Positions 13,301-19,588 of a stretch of 64,000 nt of DNA are shown here, piece by piece. The stretch comes from Bradyrhizobium sp. CCGB12. GTDB taxonomy: Bacteria; Pseudomonadota; Alphaproteobacteria; Rhizobiales; Xanthobacteraceae. The stretch is from assembly GCF_024199845.1 (NCBI RefSeq), contig NZ_JANADO010000001.1:3596001-3660000 (forward strand), given 5' to 3'. The notes beneath the pieces were generated by a model. The model saw only the letters and a program-made list of their open reading frames with translations, did not search any database and had not been told where the DNA came from. Within the stretch, counting starts at the first letter, position 1. Every line of letters starts with the position of its first letter. The translations under genes and the position numbers were made by a program.

Positions 13301-16300
13301 CGCGCTGCCGCTGGCCGTCGCATCGGTGAAGGTGACGCCGGCATCGATCTTGAAGGCCGCGCCGTTGTTCAGTCGCAGCGTATCGCCGGAGAAGGCCCCG
13401 GTCTGGCCGGATCCGTGGAGCTCGAGCGTCCTGCCGTCGAGTGTGAAGGTCTCGTTATTGGCATCGAAGAAGGTCGCGAGCCCGTTGACGATGGTCGTGC
13501 CGCTGCCGCTCTCGGTGCCGCCGGTGAAGGTCGCCCCGTTGGCGTCGATCAGCGTGCCGGTGCCCGACAGAGTGCCGCCGGACTGGGTCAGGCTGTGGAT
13601 GGTTTCCGAGACAGCGCCGAGATTGATGTTGCCCGGCAGCACGAAATCATTGGTGACGGCGACACTGACCAGCACCGGCACGCTGGTCACGCTGCCGTCG
13701 GTCGCGGACACGGTGAAGCTCGCGGCCGGGTTCAGCGTGCCGTCGCTGACGAAGATCACCTGGCCCGCGGCGAGCTGCGCCTGGGTGAAGCTCGTGATCG
13801 CAACGCCGGGCGCACTCGACAGCGCCACGTAACCGCGTTGCGTGCTGCTGACGTTGAAGGTGAGCTGGCTCGCGTTGTTGTCGACATCGCTGACGCTGAG
13901 GTCGGCCGTGGTGATGGTGGTCGCCAGGCCCTGCAGCAGCGCCGCCGCATTGTCGCCGGACAGCACCGGCGCATCGTTAGCCCCGGTGATCGTGATGGTG
14001 ACGACCTGCGCGCTGCCGTCGTTTCCCCTCACGGAGAAGGTGTCGGTCATCGTCGCGCCGGCGGCGAGCGCCTGCACCGTGGAATTGTTGTTGTCGAGCG
14101 TGTAGGTCCACCCGCCTGCGGAGGTCACGGTGTAGGTGCCGTACCCGCCGGTGCTGGCGGTCGGCGCGGCGACCGCCACGAAGGTGACGGACGATGTGTC
14201 GGGATCGAACAGCGTCAGCGTGCCTGTCGCCGTGGGCGTCCCCGCCAGCGCGTTGTTGACGCCGCCCGCCTCGATGACCGAACCGGTCGCCGTCCCGCTC
14301 ATCGTGGCCGGATCGTCGGTACCGAGGATGTTGATGGTGACGGACGAGGTGGTGCCGTCCGAACTCGCGACGGAAAAACTGTCGGTGTAGGTGTGCCCGC
14401 CCACGAACTCATCATGCGCCGAGCTCGCGACATAGCTCCAGGTGCCGTCGGTGGCGAGCGTGAAGGTGCCGTATTGCCCAGACGTGCCGGCCTGCGCGAC
14501 GAAGGATTGCGGACTGTCGGGGTCCTGGATCGTCAGCGTGCCGCCGGTCGACAACGGTGAGTTGGTTTCGATCAGGTTTTTTGTCACCGCCGATATGACG
14601 GCGGCATCGTCGGTGCCATTGATGGTGATCGTGACGACCTGCGGCGTGCCATCGATGGTCGTTACCGTGAACGTATCCGTCAGCGTGCCGCCGGCATTGA
14701 GCGCCTGCACCGCGGCATTGTTGTTGTCGAGCGTGTAAGTCCAGACCCCGGCTGATGTGACGGCAAAGGTGCCGTAGTGGTGGTCGCTTGCCGTGCCCGC
14801 GTTGACCGCGGTGAACGTGTTGGCGGGATTGTCAACGTCAGTGTCGGTCAGCGTGCCGGTCGCAGTCGGCGTTTCCGCCAGCGCGTTGTTGAGGCCGCCC
14901 GCTTCGGTCACCGAACCGGTGCTGGTGCCCGAGATCGAAGCCGCGTCGTTGCTGCCGAGGATATTGATTGTGACAGACGAGGCCGTGCCGTCCGAACTCA
15001 CCACGGAGAACGTGTCGGTGTAGGTCTGCCCGGCGACGAATTCGTCATGCGCCGAACTCGCGACATAGCTCCAGGCGCCGTTCGGACCAACCGTGAAGGT
15101 GCCGTAGTGCCCGTGCGTGCCCGCCTGCGCCACGAAGGTTTCGGGACTGTCGACGTCGTGGATCGTCAGCGTGCCGTTCGTCGACAGCACTGAATCGGTC
15201 TCGCTCAGGTTGACTGAATCGGCCGACAGCACCGCGGCATCGTTCGCGCCGTTGATGGTGATCGTGACCAGTTGCGCGGTGCCGTCGATGGTCGTCACCG
15301 TGAACGTGTCGGTCAGAGTCCCGCCGGCATTGAGCGCCTGAACCGCGCTGTTGCTGTTGTCGAGATTGTAGGTCCAGACGCCGCCCGACGTCATGGTGAA
15401 GGTGCCGTAGCCGTGGTCGCTCGCCGTGGCGGTCCCGACCGCCGTGAAGGTGTTGGCGGGATTGTCGACGTCGGTGTCCGTCAGCGTGCCGGTCACGCTC
15501 GGCGTCCCCGCCGCCGCGTTGGCGACGCCGCCCGCTTCCGTCACTGCGCCGGTGCTGGTACCCGACACCACGGCCGGATCGTTGACCGCCTGCACGGTGA
15601 TATTGACGGTCGCTGCGTTGGAATCGGCGAGGCCGTCATTGACCTTGTAGGTGAAGCTGTCGGTGCCGTTGTAGTCGCCAACCGGCGCATAGGTGAACGA
15701 GCCGTCGGCATTCAGCGTCAGCGTGCCGTGGGCCGGACCGTTGACGAGTATCGCGTGCAACGCATCGCCGTCGAGGTCGGTTGCCCCGGCAAGCACGCCC
15801 GTGCCTGACACCACCAGCGGATGGTCTTCATCGGTTGTGTAGCTGTGCGCGACGGCCACCGGCGCATCATTGGTGCCGCTGATCGCGATCGTCACAAATT
15901 GCGTGGCGCTGGTCGCGGTGCCGTCGTTGACCACGACCGCATAGGTCAGCGTGAGCGTCTGGCCCTGCTTCAGGAAATCGAGGTCTGCCGCGGCCGGTTG
16001 GTAGGTCCAGCCGAACGTCGTAGCAGAGCCGGTCGACAGCTGACCAGTGGAGTCGATCGCAAAGGCGGCATTGTCGGTGAGCGCCAGCGCGCCGGCCGGC
16101 AGATTGAAGGCGTGCCCGTCGAGGCTCACCATGGGCGCGCCGACCACCGAAGCTGTCAGCGTGTCGCCGACGTCGCGGTCGCTGGCCGAGATCGAGCCCG
16201 CGAGCGAAATGACCTGCGCATGGGCATCGGCCGCCTCGTTGACCGCCGCGGTGTCGCCCGTCACCACGGGCACATCGTTGGTGCCGGCGATGGTGATGGT

Positions 16301-18640
16301 CAGGGTCTGCTGGTTGCTGGTGATGAGCCCGTCGCTGACTTCGACCGTGTAGGTCAGGACCAGGCTCTGCCCATCCCGCAGGAAATCCAGGTTGGCCGCG
16401 GACGCATCATAGGTCCAGCCGACACCGGCAGTGCTGCCGTTGGAGGTGCCCGCATGGAATGACAGGGCATTGTTGATCAGCGACGCTGCCCCTGCCGGCA
16501 GGGCGAAGGCGTGGCCATCGAGAGTCACGACCGGCGAACCGGCGATCGAAGCCGTCAGCGTGTCGCCGATGTCAGGATCGGTCACCGGCAAGGTGCCCGT
16601 CAGCGTGATGTGCTGCGCGGCGGCGTCAGCAGCTTCCGCGGCGGTCTCCGACGCACCGGCCAACACGGGAGCATCCTCTCCGCCGGTGATCGTGATGGTG
16701 ACATTCCGGCTCGCCAGCCCGCCATGACCGTCGCTGACGGTCACGGCGTAAGTTTCCGTGACGGTCTGCCCGGCCCGCAGGAATTGGACGTCCGCGTTGT
16801 CGACGAGATATTGCCACGTCGCCTGCCCGCCGAGGCCATTCACGGTGTCGGCAGACAGATGCGCGCTCATGGTCCCGAGCGCCAGCCCGCCCGCGCGGGT
16901 CGAGCTGACGAAGGTGGCCGAGACGACATGCGCGTCCGTCAGATCGACGTCCGTGAACGCGATCGCACCATCGACATGCAGCCGCCCCTGGGCATCGAGC
17001 GCCGTATCCTCCTGCACCGCACCGGTTATCTGCGCAGCGCCGATGACCGGCGCATCGTTGTCGGCGCTGACCGTCATCTCGCGGGTGGCGACGGCCGTGT
17101 CGTGCCCGCCATGATCCGTGCCATCCGGGTCCTGCACCGTCACGGTCAGAGTGCGGGTCAGCGGCGATGGATTGTCGCTGGTGTCGGTATAGAGGACCGC
17201 ACGCAACGCGGCTGCGAAATCCGCAACTGTCGGCTGCTGGCCGGCCCTGGCCGTCAGCGTCAGCGTTCCGGTTACCGGATCGAACCGGCCCTCGATCAAC
17301 GCAGTGTTCGCGAAAGAGAGGACGTCTTCGTCCGGCTGATAGTTGCCGCTGATCTGGATCGTCGCCCGCAGCAAAGTGTGGCTGTCCGGATCGGACAAGG
17401 TCAGCGCCGGTGCAACCGCGACCGGCGTTTGCTCGAGCGCAGCCAACGGCGCCGATCCGGAATTGAAAGATAGCGAAGGTGGATCATTGACCGGCGGCGC
17501 CGGGATCGATGCAATTCCCGGACCGGCGCCGCTGTTTCCACCTCCGGGCATATGGGGGGCGAGGTCCGCACCGGTGTTGACCGGCGGGCCGTGGCCGGAA
17601 GCTCCATCAGGCAGAGATGACGGTGCGTCACCCCCCGGATCGTACGAGACAGGTGGAGGAGACGATGAACCGTGCGGACCGGCACCGTTCGGCGAGTCGC
17701 TGCTATAGCGGTCCGCAAGGTTCTTGATCTGCAGAATGTTGTTCAACGCACCCAGCTCGTCAGCCCTATCGGCGTCCGTCTTTGGCTGCTCGCTGGTTGC
17801 TATCTGAGCTGGACCGGTCGGCATCAGCTCCAGCTTGCCGCCTTCGCTGCTGATCGTTGCAATGGCGTTGCCGTTCCGATCGTAGGCCGTCGCCTGATGC
17901 TGCCCGTCATCCTGATGAAAGATGGACAGCGTGACCGATCCATCGTCAGGGGATATCTCGCCGCCGCCAACGGAGCCTGCAATCTTTGCAAAGCCGACCG
18001 GCGTCCCGATCCGCATGTCACCCGACTGGGCAATCTTGCCCGAGGCGAAGCTGAACGATCCCTGGATGAGATCGAAGACTTCCAGATTGGCGCTGCCCTG
18101 CGGGTCGAATTTGAATTCACTCAATACGAGCCGTGAACCATGCCCGATCTGGAACGCGCTGCCGTCGTTGAAAACAAGTCCGGCGGCGCCCGCGCTGTCG
18201 GTCCGGACCACGTCTCCCTTCAGCAGCACATCGCCGTTGTTGAGCGCCACGACGACGCCGTTGCGCAGGACCGTTACCTGCCCTTCGACCCGCACCGCAT
18301 GTCCGATCACCTGCATCGCCGGCGACGGCGCATCCTTGGCTGCGTACCCTCCGGGAGCGGCAGGCCCCGCCAACGCAGCGACGATTTCGCCGCTCAGCGT
18401 CGCACCATCCGGCGACCGCAGCGCGTGCAGATTCTCCGATTTGAAATAGCCCGCAACGACGTGGATCTTTCCGTCGGCTCCAATCAGCCGCAGGTCATCG
18501 CCGACGCGCTTGAAATCGGCACTGAGAAGCAGGTGCGTGTCCTGAATCGCTGCGACGGACGCGTCCGGCCCGCCCTCGGTCGAAAGTTCCTGCGAAATAG
18601 AAAGCGAAAAATGCCGATCACTGCCGACATGCAGCATCAT
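1382..18640 (-). CDS. giant repeat-rich surface/secreted protein (FecR-like, VCBS, beta-helix with Gly-rich inserts, Ig-like repeats)
   Basis: A 5,752-residue predicted extracellular adhesin-like protein. In order: a FecR-like domain at about 111-225; a Pro/Gly linker at about 315-380; cadherin-like and five VCBS repeats at about 380-1680; autotransporter-style beta-strand repeats at about 1680-1960; seven copies of a head domain starting near 1966, 2522, 3138, 3526, 3616, 3712 and 4958, five with glycine-rich inserts; eight Ig-like repeats at about 4235-4940; and a C-terminal region with one GGTGDD calcium motif and a terminal DFLVV, resembling type I secretion targets. There is no Sec signal, and no cysteine was seen on read-through. 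No secretion ABC/HlyD/TolC genes are in the window. The start has only a weak GGAA ribosome site. Surface adhesion or biofilm function is inference. Confidence 0.9.
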   Translation of the reverse strand: MMLHVGSDRHFSLSISQELSTEGGPDASVAAIQDTHLLLSADFKRVGDDLRLIGADGKIHVVAGYFKSENLHALRSPDGATLSGEIVAALAGPAAPGGYAAKDAPSPAMQVIGHAVRVEGQVTVLRNGVVVALNNGDVLLKGDVVRTDSAGAAGLVFNDGSAFQIGHGSRLVLSEFKFDPQGSANLEVFDLIQGSFSFASGKIAQSGDMRIGTPVGFAKIAGSVGGGEISPDDGSVTLSIFHQDDGQHQATAYDRNGNAIATISSEGGKLELMPTGPAQIATSEQPKTDADRADELGALNNILQIKNLADRYSSDSPNGAGPHGSSSPPPVSYDPGGDAPSSLPDGASGHGPPVNTGADLAPHMPGGGNSGAGPGIASIPAPPVNDPPSLSFNSGSAPLAALEQTPVAVAPALTLSDPDSHTLLRATIQISGNYQPDEDVLSFANTALIEGRFDPVTGTLTLTARAGQQPTVADFAAALRAVLYTDTSDNPSPLTRTLTVTVQDPDGTDHGGHDTAVATREMTVSADNDAPVIGAAQITGAVQEDTALDAQGRLHVDGAIAFTDVDLTDAHVVSATFVSSTRAGGLALGTMSAHLSADTVNGLGGQATWQYLVDNADVQFLRAGQTVTETYAVTVSDGHGGLASRNVTITITGGEDAPVLAGASETAAEAADAAAQHITLTGTLPVTDPDIGDTLTASIAGSPVVTLDGHAFALPAGAASLINNALSFHAGTSNGSTAGVGWTYDASAANLDFLRDGQSLVLTYTVEVSDGLITSNQQTLTITIAGTNDVPVVTGDTAAVNEAADAHAQVISLAGSISASDRDVGDTLTASVVGAPMVSLDGHAFNLPAGALALTDNAAFAIDSTGQLSTGSATTFGWTYQPAAADLDFLKQGQTLTLTYAVVVNDGTATSATQFVTIAISGTNDAPVAVAHSYTTDEDHPLVVSGTGVLAGATDLDGDALHAILVNGPAHGTLTLNADGSFTYAPVGDYNGTDSFTYKVNDGLADSNAATVNITVQAVNDPAVVSGTSTGAVTEAGGVANAAAGTPSVTGTLTDTDVDNPANTFTAVGTATASDHGYGTFTMTSGGVWTYNLDNSNSAVQALNAGGTLTDTFTVTTIDGTAQLVTITINGANDAAVLSADSVNLSETDSVLSTNGTLTIHDVDSPETFVAQAGTHGHYGTFTVGPNGAWSYVASSAHDEFVAGQTYTDTFSVVSSDGTASSVTINILGSNDAASISGTSTGSVTEAGGLNNALAETPTATGTLTDTDVDNPANTFTAVNAGTASDHHYGTFAVTSAGVWTYTLDNNNAAVQALNAGGTLTDTFTVTTIDGTPQVVTITINGTDDAAVISAVTKNLIETNSPLSTGGTLTIQDPDSPQSFVAQAGTSGQYGTFTLATDGTWSYVASSAHDEFVGGHTYTDSFSVASSDGTTSSVTINILGTDDPATMSGTATGSVIEAGGVNNALAGTPTATGTLTLFDPDTSSVTFVAVAAPTASTGGYGTYTVTSAGGWTYTLDNNNSTVQALAAGATMTDTFSVRGNDGSAQVVTITITGANDAPVLSGDNAAALLQGLATTITTADLSVSDVDNNASQLTFNVSSTQRGYVALSSAPGVAITSFTQAQLAAGQVIFVSDGTLNPAASFTVSATDGSVTSVPVLVSVAVTNDFVLPGNINLGAVSETIHSLTQSGGTLSGTGTLIDANGATFTGGTESGSGTTIVNGLATFFDANNETFTLDGRTLELHGSGQTGAFSGDTLRLNNGAAFKIDAGVTFTDATASGSAFNIASSAGTGTLNVAGNYDKTGSGTTIVSTAVNNSGVIDAKAGTLDLAGNVTNTGTLQADGGGKLLVAGNVTGTGAVTVGNGGTVEFGAGVASSQTITFNGGLATLKIDAPASFAGTIAGFSAATDAIDLVGINYSSGQFSQSFNSSTGVLHVTDGTHSVDLHFSGPTYGFAFSADGSGGTVIKPSNVYTVHNAAELNATLLAISVGGGAAAANTNYSIEFAGNISIASLGANLTAINLASGSHLVINGAGYSLDGGNAYRGLFVFGGNVSINNLNIAHTLAKGGAGGVEGGGGGAGLGGGLFVAAGAAVTIDAVTFTGAAATGGAGGDWGGGSSGGQGGGGGGMGTNGSSAHYSSNHSVGGGTFVFVAGDAGGTLGINVPGHAGYSQAAAGGTSPSGSSLTAGAHGGFGGGGGGGAGGYLSYSHATSISVGGDGGFGGGGGAAGAWGSGTGGGTGGFGGGGGRGGGAGGFGGGAGGGGVGGGGGGLGAGGAVFVQEGGSLTIAGSSVSGNSVTAGLGNHGGGDGQALGSGIFIQGNQSITFAPTAGEDTVIADTIADQGGNGGSGHVEIAGSGTVHFAGANSYVGGTTIDSGSTLEVEAGGSAGTGAIIDNGTLRFEAPGTIVNAITDNGAVTLDHDGTFEFQAAVTGTGTFNFAQGHVITAVFDTGVPAVTLKGFDVGDTIDLKSIVATSFTIDANNVMTLKNVSGTAVATLHFDPAQHFDLNLALVADGNGGTNIRLAQTSFTVSTAAELNAALTAMSSGGNAYGANLNYVIHFAGNISLASLSSDLAAINLASGSKLTVDGAGFTLDGANTHRGFFEYAGTVTFKDMTIAHTLAQGGAGAIGGGGGGAGLGGGLFVAAGATATIANVTFLYNAARGGNGGGVNPAGRIYQGGGGGGGMGINGAAGATTGVQHFYSIGSHAGYTGWGYAGGAGGGLGLSNLPGGGGAGATSYRGSFPASGTFGGGGGGGNAYLASRKAGTTGAQGGFGGGGGAGGGFNTNTNSYGNGENAAGGNGGFGGGGGGGGLQGRIGAGLGGFGAGNGSVSIAYRAGGYYQAKLGNVGGGGLGAGGGIFVQEGGTLILESGSLSGGSVAGGAAGAIQAAHQLYMPGAGQGLGSGIFLQGNQSIVLAPTLGNAITIADAIADQGGNGGSISIEIKGPGTVEFDGANSYVGGTTIDAGAKLTLGGQGTLGSGAIVDNGDLVIAHSGTFGNALTGSGDLGFAGPAITVTFTTSVSLGGSLDLGDGDTVANFNGGLSGLQSINFGTGMQTLSVTGAMPSAVVHGFGVGDTIDFATINATGIGSFVNNVLTLTGPGGVPVATVHFDPAEQNIAPHGFLLVSDGTGGTELKLNEVPVYHVSSTAQLVRAINEISVGGVFSSANQNYEIDIVGSFTLDGALPDINLALGDTLTIHGLGHEISGASTYSGFVLESGDVTIDHLTAADFVRHGGDGSSAGSTSSGGGGGGLGAGGALFVGAGSSATLTDVAFTDNHVFGGNGGVGGTAITYGGPRAGGTSGPGQLGFGYGGAGGSSLHGGSVGSFGGGGGGGGLRAGGNTGPGGGASGGYGGGTGGAGGFSVTAGGGGGGGAGLGGAVFVAPGGELDINDWTFSNNGATGGAGGGSISFGGAANGAAGQGIGNDLFNYGGTVGLTSSAGQTLTVDQFVGGTQSTFNIQGAGAVVLAQGIGTNVLNITGAGDVTVLTRITASAINVSGSGDVLLRGAFYGSEVFTHTGSGTLTVEPIYNVSTTDQLVATIQTVNSNPVSNLSVEYVINLDGDIPLVAGLAKLTLVAGDTITVNTAGHTLDGAVNGAGGGFSFVAGVSGGNALLIGNAIPTFDVASVAELTTAFNAINVGGFFSSPNINYVINLEGDTALGSLSAGMLNFAAGDTLTINTNGHTLNGAVNGNGSSFTFATGASMGPPAFTGHPIATFTVGTMAEFNAALAAINPGGFYYGTNIDYEIDLTADLKLTGNMAALFLAAGDTLTIKGGGHVIDGSVNGTATYSGFDLESGNLVLSQLTIEGTLAHGRDGGSVAHAYAGAGGGGAGLGGGLFIGAGASATLDGVAFTGNSAIGGAGGNGGAAGGYNGYVGGGGPGSPVSGFGIGGAGGWGRQPAFYAHSRSNGLAGSFGGGGGGGASVYRVITRSPPFFGGDLYAGVGGSGGYGAGSGGGGGVRVASGGGGGGAGLGGGVFVASGGSLTIQSGSIGGNTAVGGLGGASTTAAGGNGQGIGSGLFAASQNVTLAPLLGNTLTISDTIAGGGVGVIHVAGAGNVTLSGAITGTTIDISNTGTVSLTAGDLVNDSFSLSGSAHYTLANKITGGGTISASGTSVLTITGMNLLTGGMVLSGNSTIDLTSVNSIGSGIITFVPNSGATLILEAGVTLPNQINGFNPGDTIKLVGFAANATATMGAGNVLTVSDGVHSVDLHLNPGVDFSLFQFDVTAYSGGVMLTDRVPFGITGVVGQPVYGSGVELRGTAAPGTTVTIIANGGTTVLGTGIVDANGNFDLITSPLADGFYTFQAVSQTGSSSQLSAGFAVTVLPSAPVITTQIGHPLNGDTVELKGTALPNQIIKLYLDGSSTVFAAGVADANGNFDIVTPALTDGIHTIRATETDSLGLVSPPSAGFIVNVNPTAPTITALVNNPFNGGPIEVKGTGEPNHTIQIFADGGTTVIGTGTTNASGQFDIVTSAGLSNGVHTLTAVAVTSNLPSTASNNLSITVVPSAPLITTLVGQPDNDGTIEVKGTGQPNQSVTLYADGGTTPVGTGVIDATGHFDITTTVTFADGVHRLTATATDAANLVSPASSQFTVNVIPDTPVISVVLPVSGTSQRIEVQGTGEVGETIKLFADGSTTVLATGVVDATGHFDIFADILGGAHIIRATETNAANLVSLISSGVSVNVTPNAPAITALVGQPINGTTVTVKGTAQHVGGTITLYADGGTTTVGTGTVAANGTFSITTTVTFADAIHTFTATETDDGIASGLSPAFTVNVNPIAPTITAQIGTTVEGGALEFVGTGEVGNSVTITLGGATIGSGIVDATGHFDITTISGLNPGVQTVSVTETNAAHLTSSSSNFVATVAPVAPVITSVVSVDDPGGRVEAFGTGKAGDIITLYADGGTTAIGTGTVDQTGHFAIYSTNGFALGDGAHAITATQTLVNGAGSATSAASATSNVNVATTATSFTITSAADLAADIAAIDLTGAYSRANTHYTFNIVGDLVLSTQLAAFNLASGDTLTIHGNGHTLDAHGLPSLFVYSGTIDIDNLSVINAVAKGGDSTSGGGGGAGLGGGLFIASGGAVTLDNVSFAHNHAVGGNGSYFNGYSASGGGGMGGAGNINGGGGVGLAASGGSYFGYAPGRGVVVGAAVGGGAGGADGGGGVTGTSAGGGGRYGYAGGAGGGIGGSAGTATAGGTGGFGGGGGGGVISPIDLSASGGGAGGFGGGGGASVWNVGGAGGFGGGGGGSFGTGDAAGGFGAGRGSANYQSGGGGLGAGGAIFVQEGGSLTFGGSGGAHDNSVAGGSGSNVAHNSGSGLGSGIFLQGNQTITFAPDATHIITISDVIADMTGSHDASGQIGAGHLVLDGDGTLVLATANTFTGGITIENGTLDLTASGAAGSGAIDFSAANHAALEFTAANAPVNAIEHFGTRDQIIVDGFHATSETFINGVLVLSGASGSVSLTVSGDDIASLSDFHFAYDSAANTTTITAGPDRSGNDVIHYGIGAHSLTGGTGDDVFFFRGSDLAAGVTDKITDFSWATGSNEHDRIHIEGVDPNAVSVSTVNGGHDTDIAISVTGGTAHILVQGVGSGPLEIEFQNTTPTDDAHLNTLLTPSTVNETVANFYLGANPPYAKSLVSYGADGTVVAQDVTNNDGSHLVTVQGANATLTASGANDTFVFQFNSQAAATATIGNFDVAHDVLQLSQSVYADAAAALAAITADPHNAGNPADTIIALDALHSITLTGVNPDLLQQRDFLVV
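2716..3460 (-). repeat. glycine-rich insert 5 of the giant protein
   Basis: Fifth tract, about residues 5060-5308. It lies after the Ig-like block and closes with GLGAGGAIFVQEGG like inserts 1 and 2. Confidence 0.8.
3815..5940 (-). repeat. eight Ig-like repeats within the giant gene
   Basis: Eight tandem units of about 85-90 residues, each opening with a motif like SAPVITTQIG or TAPTITALVN and containing EVKGTG, then YADGGTT and GHFDI, then HT(L/I)TAT. They resemble the bacterial Ig-like domains of large biofilm adhesins and link the glycine-rich modules to the last head domain. Confidence 0.85.
6600..7190 (-). repeat. glycine-rich insert 4 of the giant protein
   Basis: Fourth tract, about residues 3817-4013, most like insert 3 in its closing motif (GAGLGGGVFVASGG). 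Confidence 0.75.
8380..8940 (-). repeat. glycine-rich insert 3 of the giant protein
   Basis: Third tract, about residues 3233-3420. Shorter than inserts 1 and 2 and ending in GAGLGGAVFVAPGG rather than the FVQEGG form. Confidence 0.75.
9930..10790 (-). repeat. glycine-rich insert 2 of the giant protein
   Basis: Second PGRS-like tract, about residues 2617-2903, with the same bracketing motifs as insert 1 and many isolated Tyr, Asn and Ser residues between Gly runs. Confidence 0.8.
11700..12450 (-). repeat. glycine-rich insert 1 of the giant protein
   Basis: GGC/GGT/GGA-rich coding tract (CCGCCG on the plus strand) encoding GGFGGGGG-type runs at about residues 2063-2313. It is bracketed by GAGLGGGLFVAAGA before and GLGAGGAVFVQEGG after. 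Confidence 0.8.
13600..17500 (-). repeat. cadherin-like and VCBS repeat block within the giant gene
   Basis: Tandem domains of about 90-130 residues separated by NDAPV, NDAAV or DDPAT-type junctions. Five are classic VCBS repeats with YGTF, W(S/T)Y and DTF motifs, and they alternate between two subtypes (TEAGG-start and SETDS-start). This alternation points to duplication of a two-repeat unit. One cadherin-tandem repeat (SYTTDEDHPL) precedes them. Confidence 0.85.
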
Positions 18641-19128
18641 TCATTCCATCTAAAGACACGGACCGCGTAACACGGTCGAAGGTCACCGCCGAACAAGCAC
18701 CCGATCGACGCTGTTGTCGCGCTCTCCATCTACCGACGGATCGGGGCATTCCTCTTCATGCATTTCCTCAGGACTTTCACCGAAGCATCCAACGCCGTTG
18801 CACCCGCGCAGATCGGAAGCGTCGACTCTTCAGCGGCCCATTGGTACGGTATTCGGCTGATGAAGGCTGCGAACGAACGTTCACATGCGCCCATTTTCAT
18901 CAATCGTGATCACCGCCATCGCGTCCGAAAGCCGAAAACGTCATTCATCATAAATCGCGACATTCTCGTTCCGCGCACGAAACCCAGCTACGAAATCAAG
19001 GTATGCAGCGACGTGAATCCCTGCGGGTCCTCCGTATCGACCCAACATTTGCGGTAAAGATCGAGACCGCCCGGAAAGGCCGACCACCAAAAATGGTCAG
19101 ACGACAGCTGATCGTTCAATGCTGCCGA
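18641..19128. other. gene-poor region upstream of the giant gene
   Basis: No convincing gene. The only open frame of size, at 18758-19057 on the plus strand, has no recognisable domain and unusual composition. The segment should hold the promoter of the giant gene, but no clear -35/-10 pair could be picked out. The part at about 18870-19000 is visibly richer in A+T than its surroundings. Confidence 0.5.
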
Positions 19129-19547
19129 TCACCGGTTCGACAACGTCACGGATTTTATCGATGCGATCGTAAAACAGGCCTCGAAGGCTGCGTCGATGAT
19201 CGCGAGCTTGACGGCCTGCGCCTTGTGATACTCGCGGCGGAAGCCTTTCGATACCCACAGCCGGGACTTGCCGCGCGCCCCGACCCAGCCAAGGCTTCCC
19301 ATCGACTCCGCCTCGGCGAGCTTCCGCCCGAGTTGCTCCGCGACAATCTCAGCCGCTGCGCCAGCGCGGAAACCGACGTCACGTCGGTCGTAATCTGATC
19401 GATGGCGGCGTCCTCTTCCTCACAGCCGACGATCAGGCGATCCATCAACACGCCGCCCTCGTTGACCCACGTGAACAGCTTGAACGTCGGTTCGGGCTCG
19501 CGAACCATATGAGACCCGAGGAGACCGTCGGCGATCATCGGCTGCAT
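19129..19547 (-). pseudogene. frameshifted remnant of an unrecognised gene
   Basis: The reading frame from 19547 runs through a natural-looking segment (FKLFTWVNEGGVLMDRLI, GCEEEDAAIDQI) and then degrades into Arg/Ser-rich sequence. From about 19350, a different frame gives a continuous plausible sequence (AEIVAEQLGRKLAEAESMG, then LWVSKGFRREYHKAQAVKL) ending at 19129. The simplest reading is one gene broken by a frameshift near 19340-19390. No family was recognised, so this is an inference from composition only. Confidence 0.35.
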
Positions 19548-19588
19548 GCGGCGAACCGAACCGCCTCCTGCTGCGTGAGAAGCAGCCT

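Noticed and set aside
9980..14560. Very long plus-strand open frame (about 1,500 codons) opposite the giant gene, plus several others there
   Set aside because: They mirror the codon pattern of the repeat-rich minus-strand gene, are Ala/Arg/Asp-biased with no domains, and have no matching gene starts.
18758..19057. 99-residue plus-strand open frame upstream of the giant gene
   Set aside because: No recognisable domain, no clear ribosome site and odd composition; not enough to call a gene.
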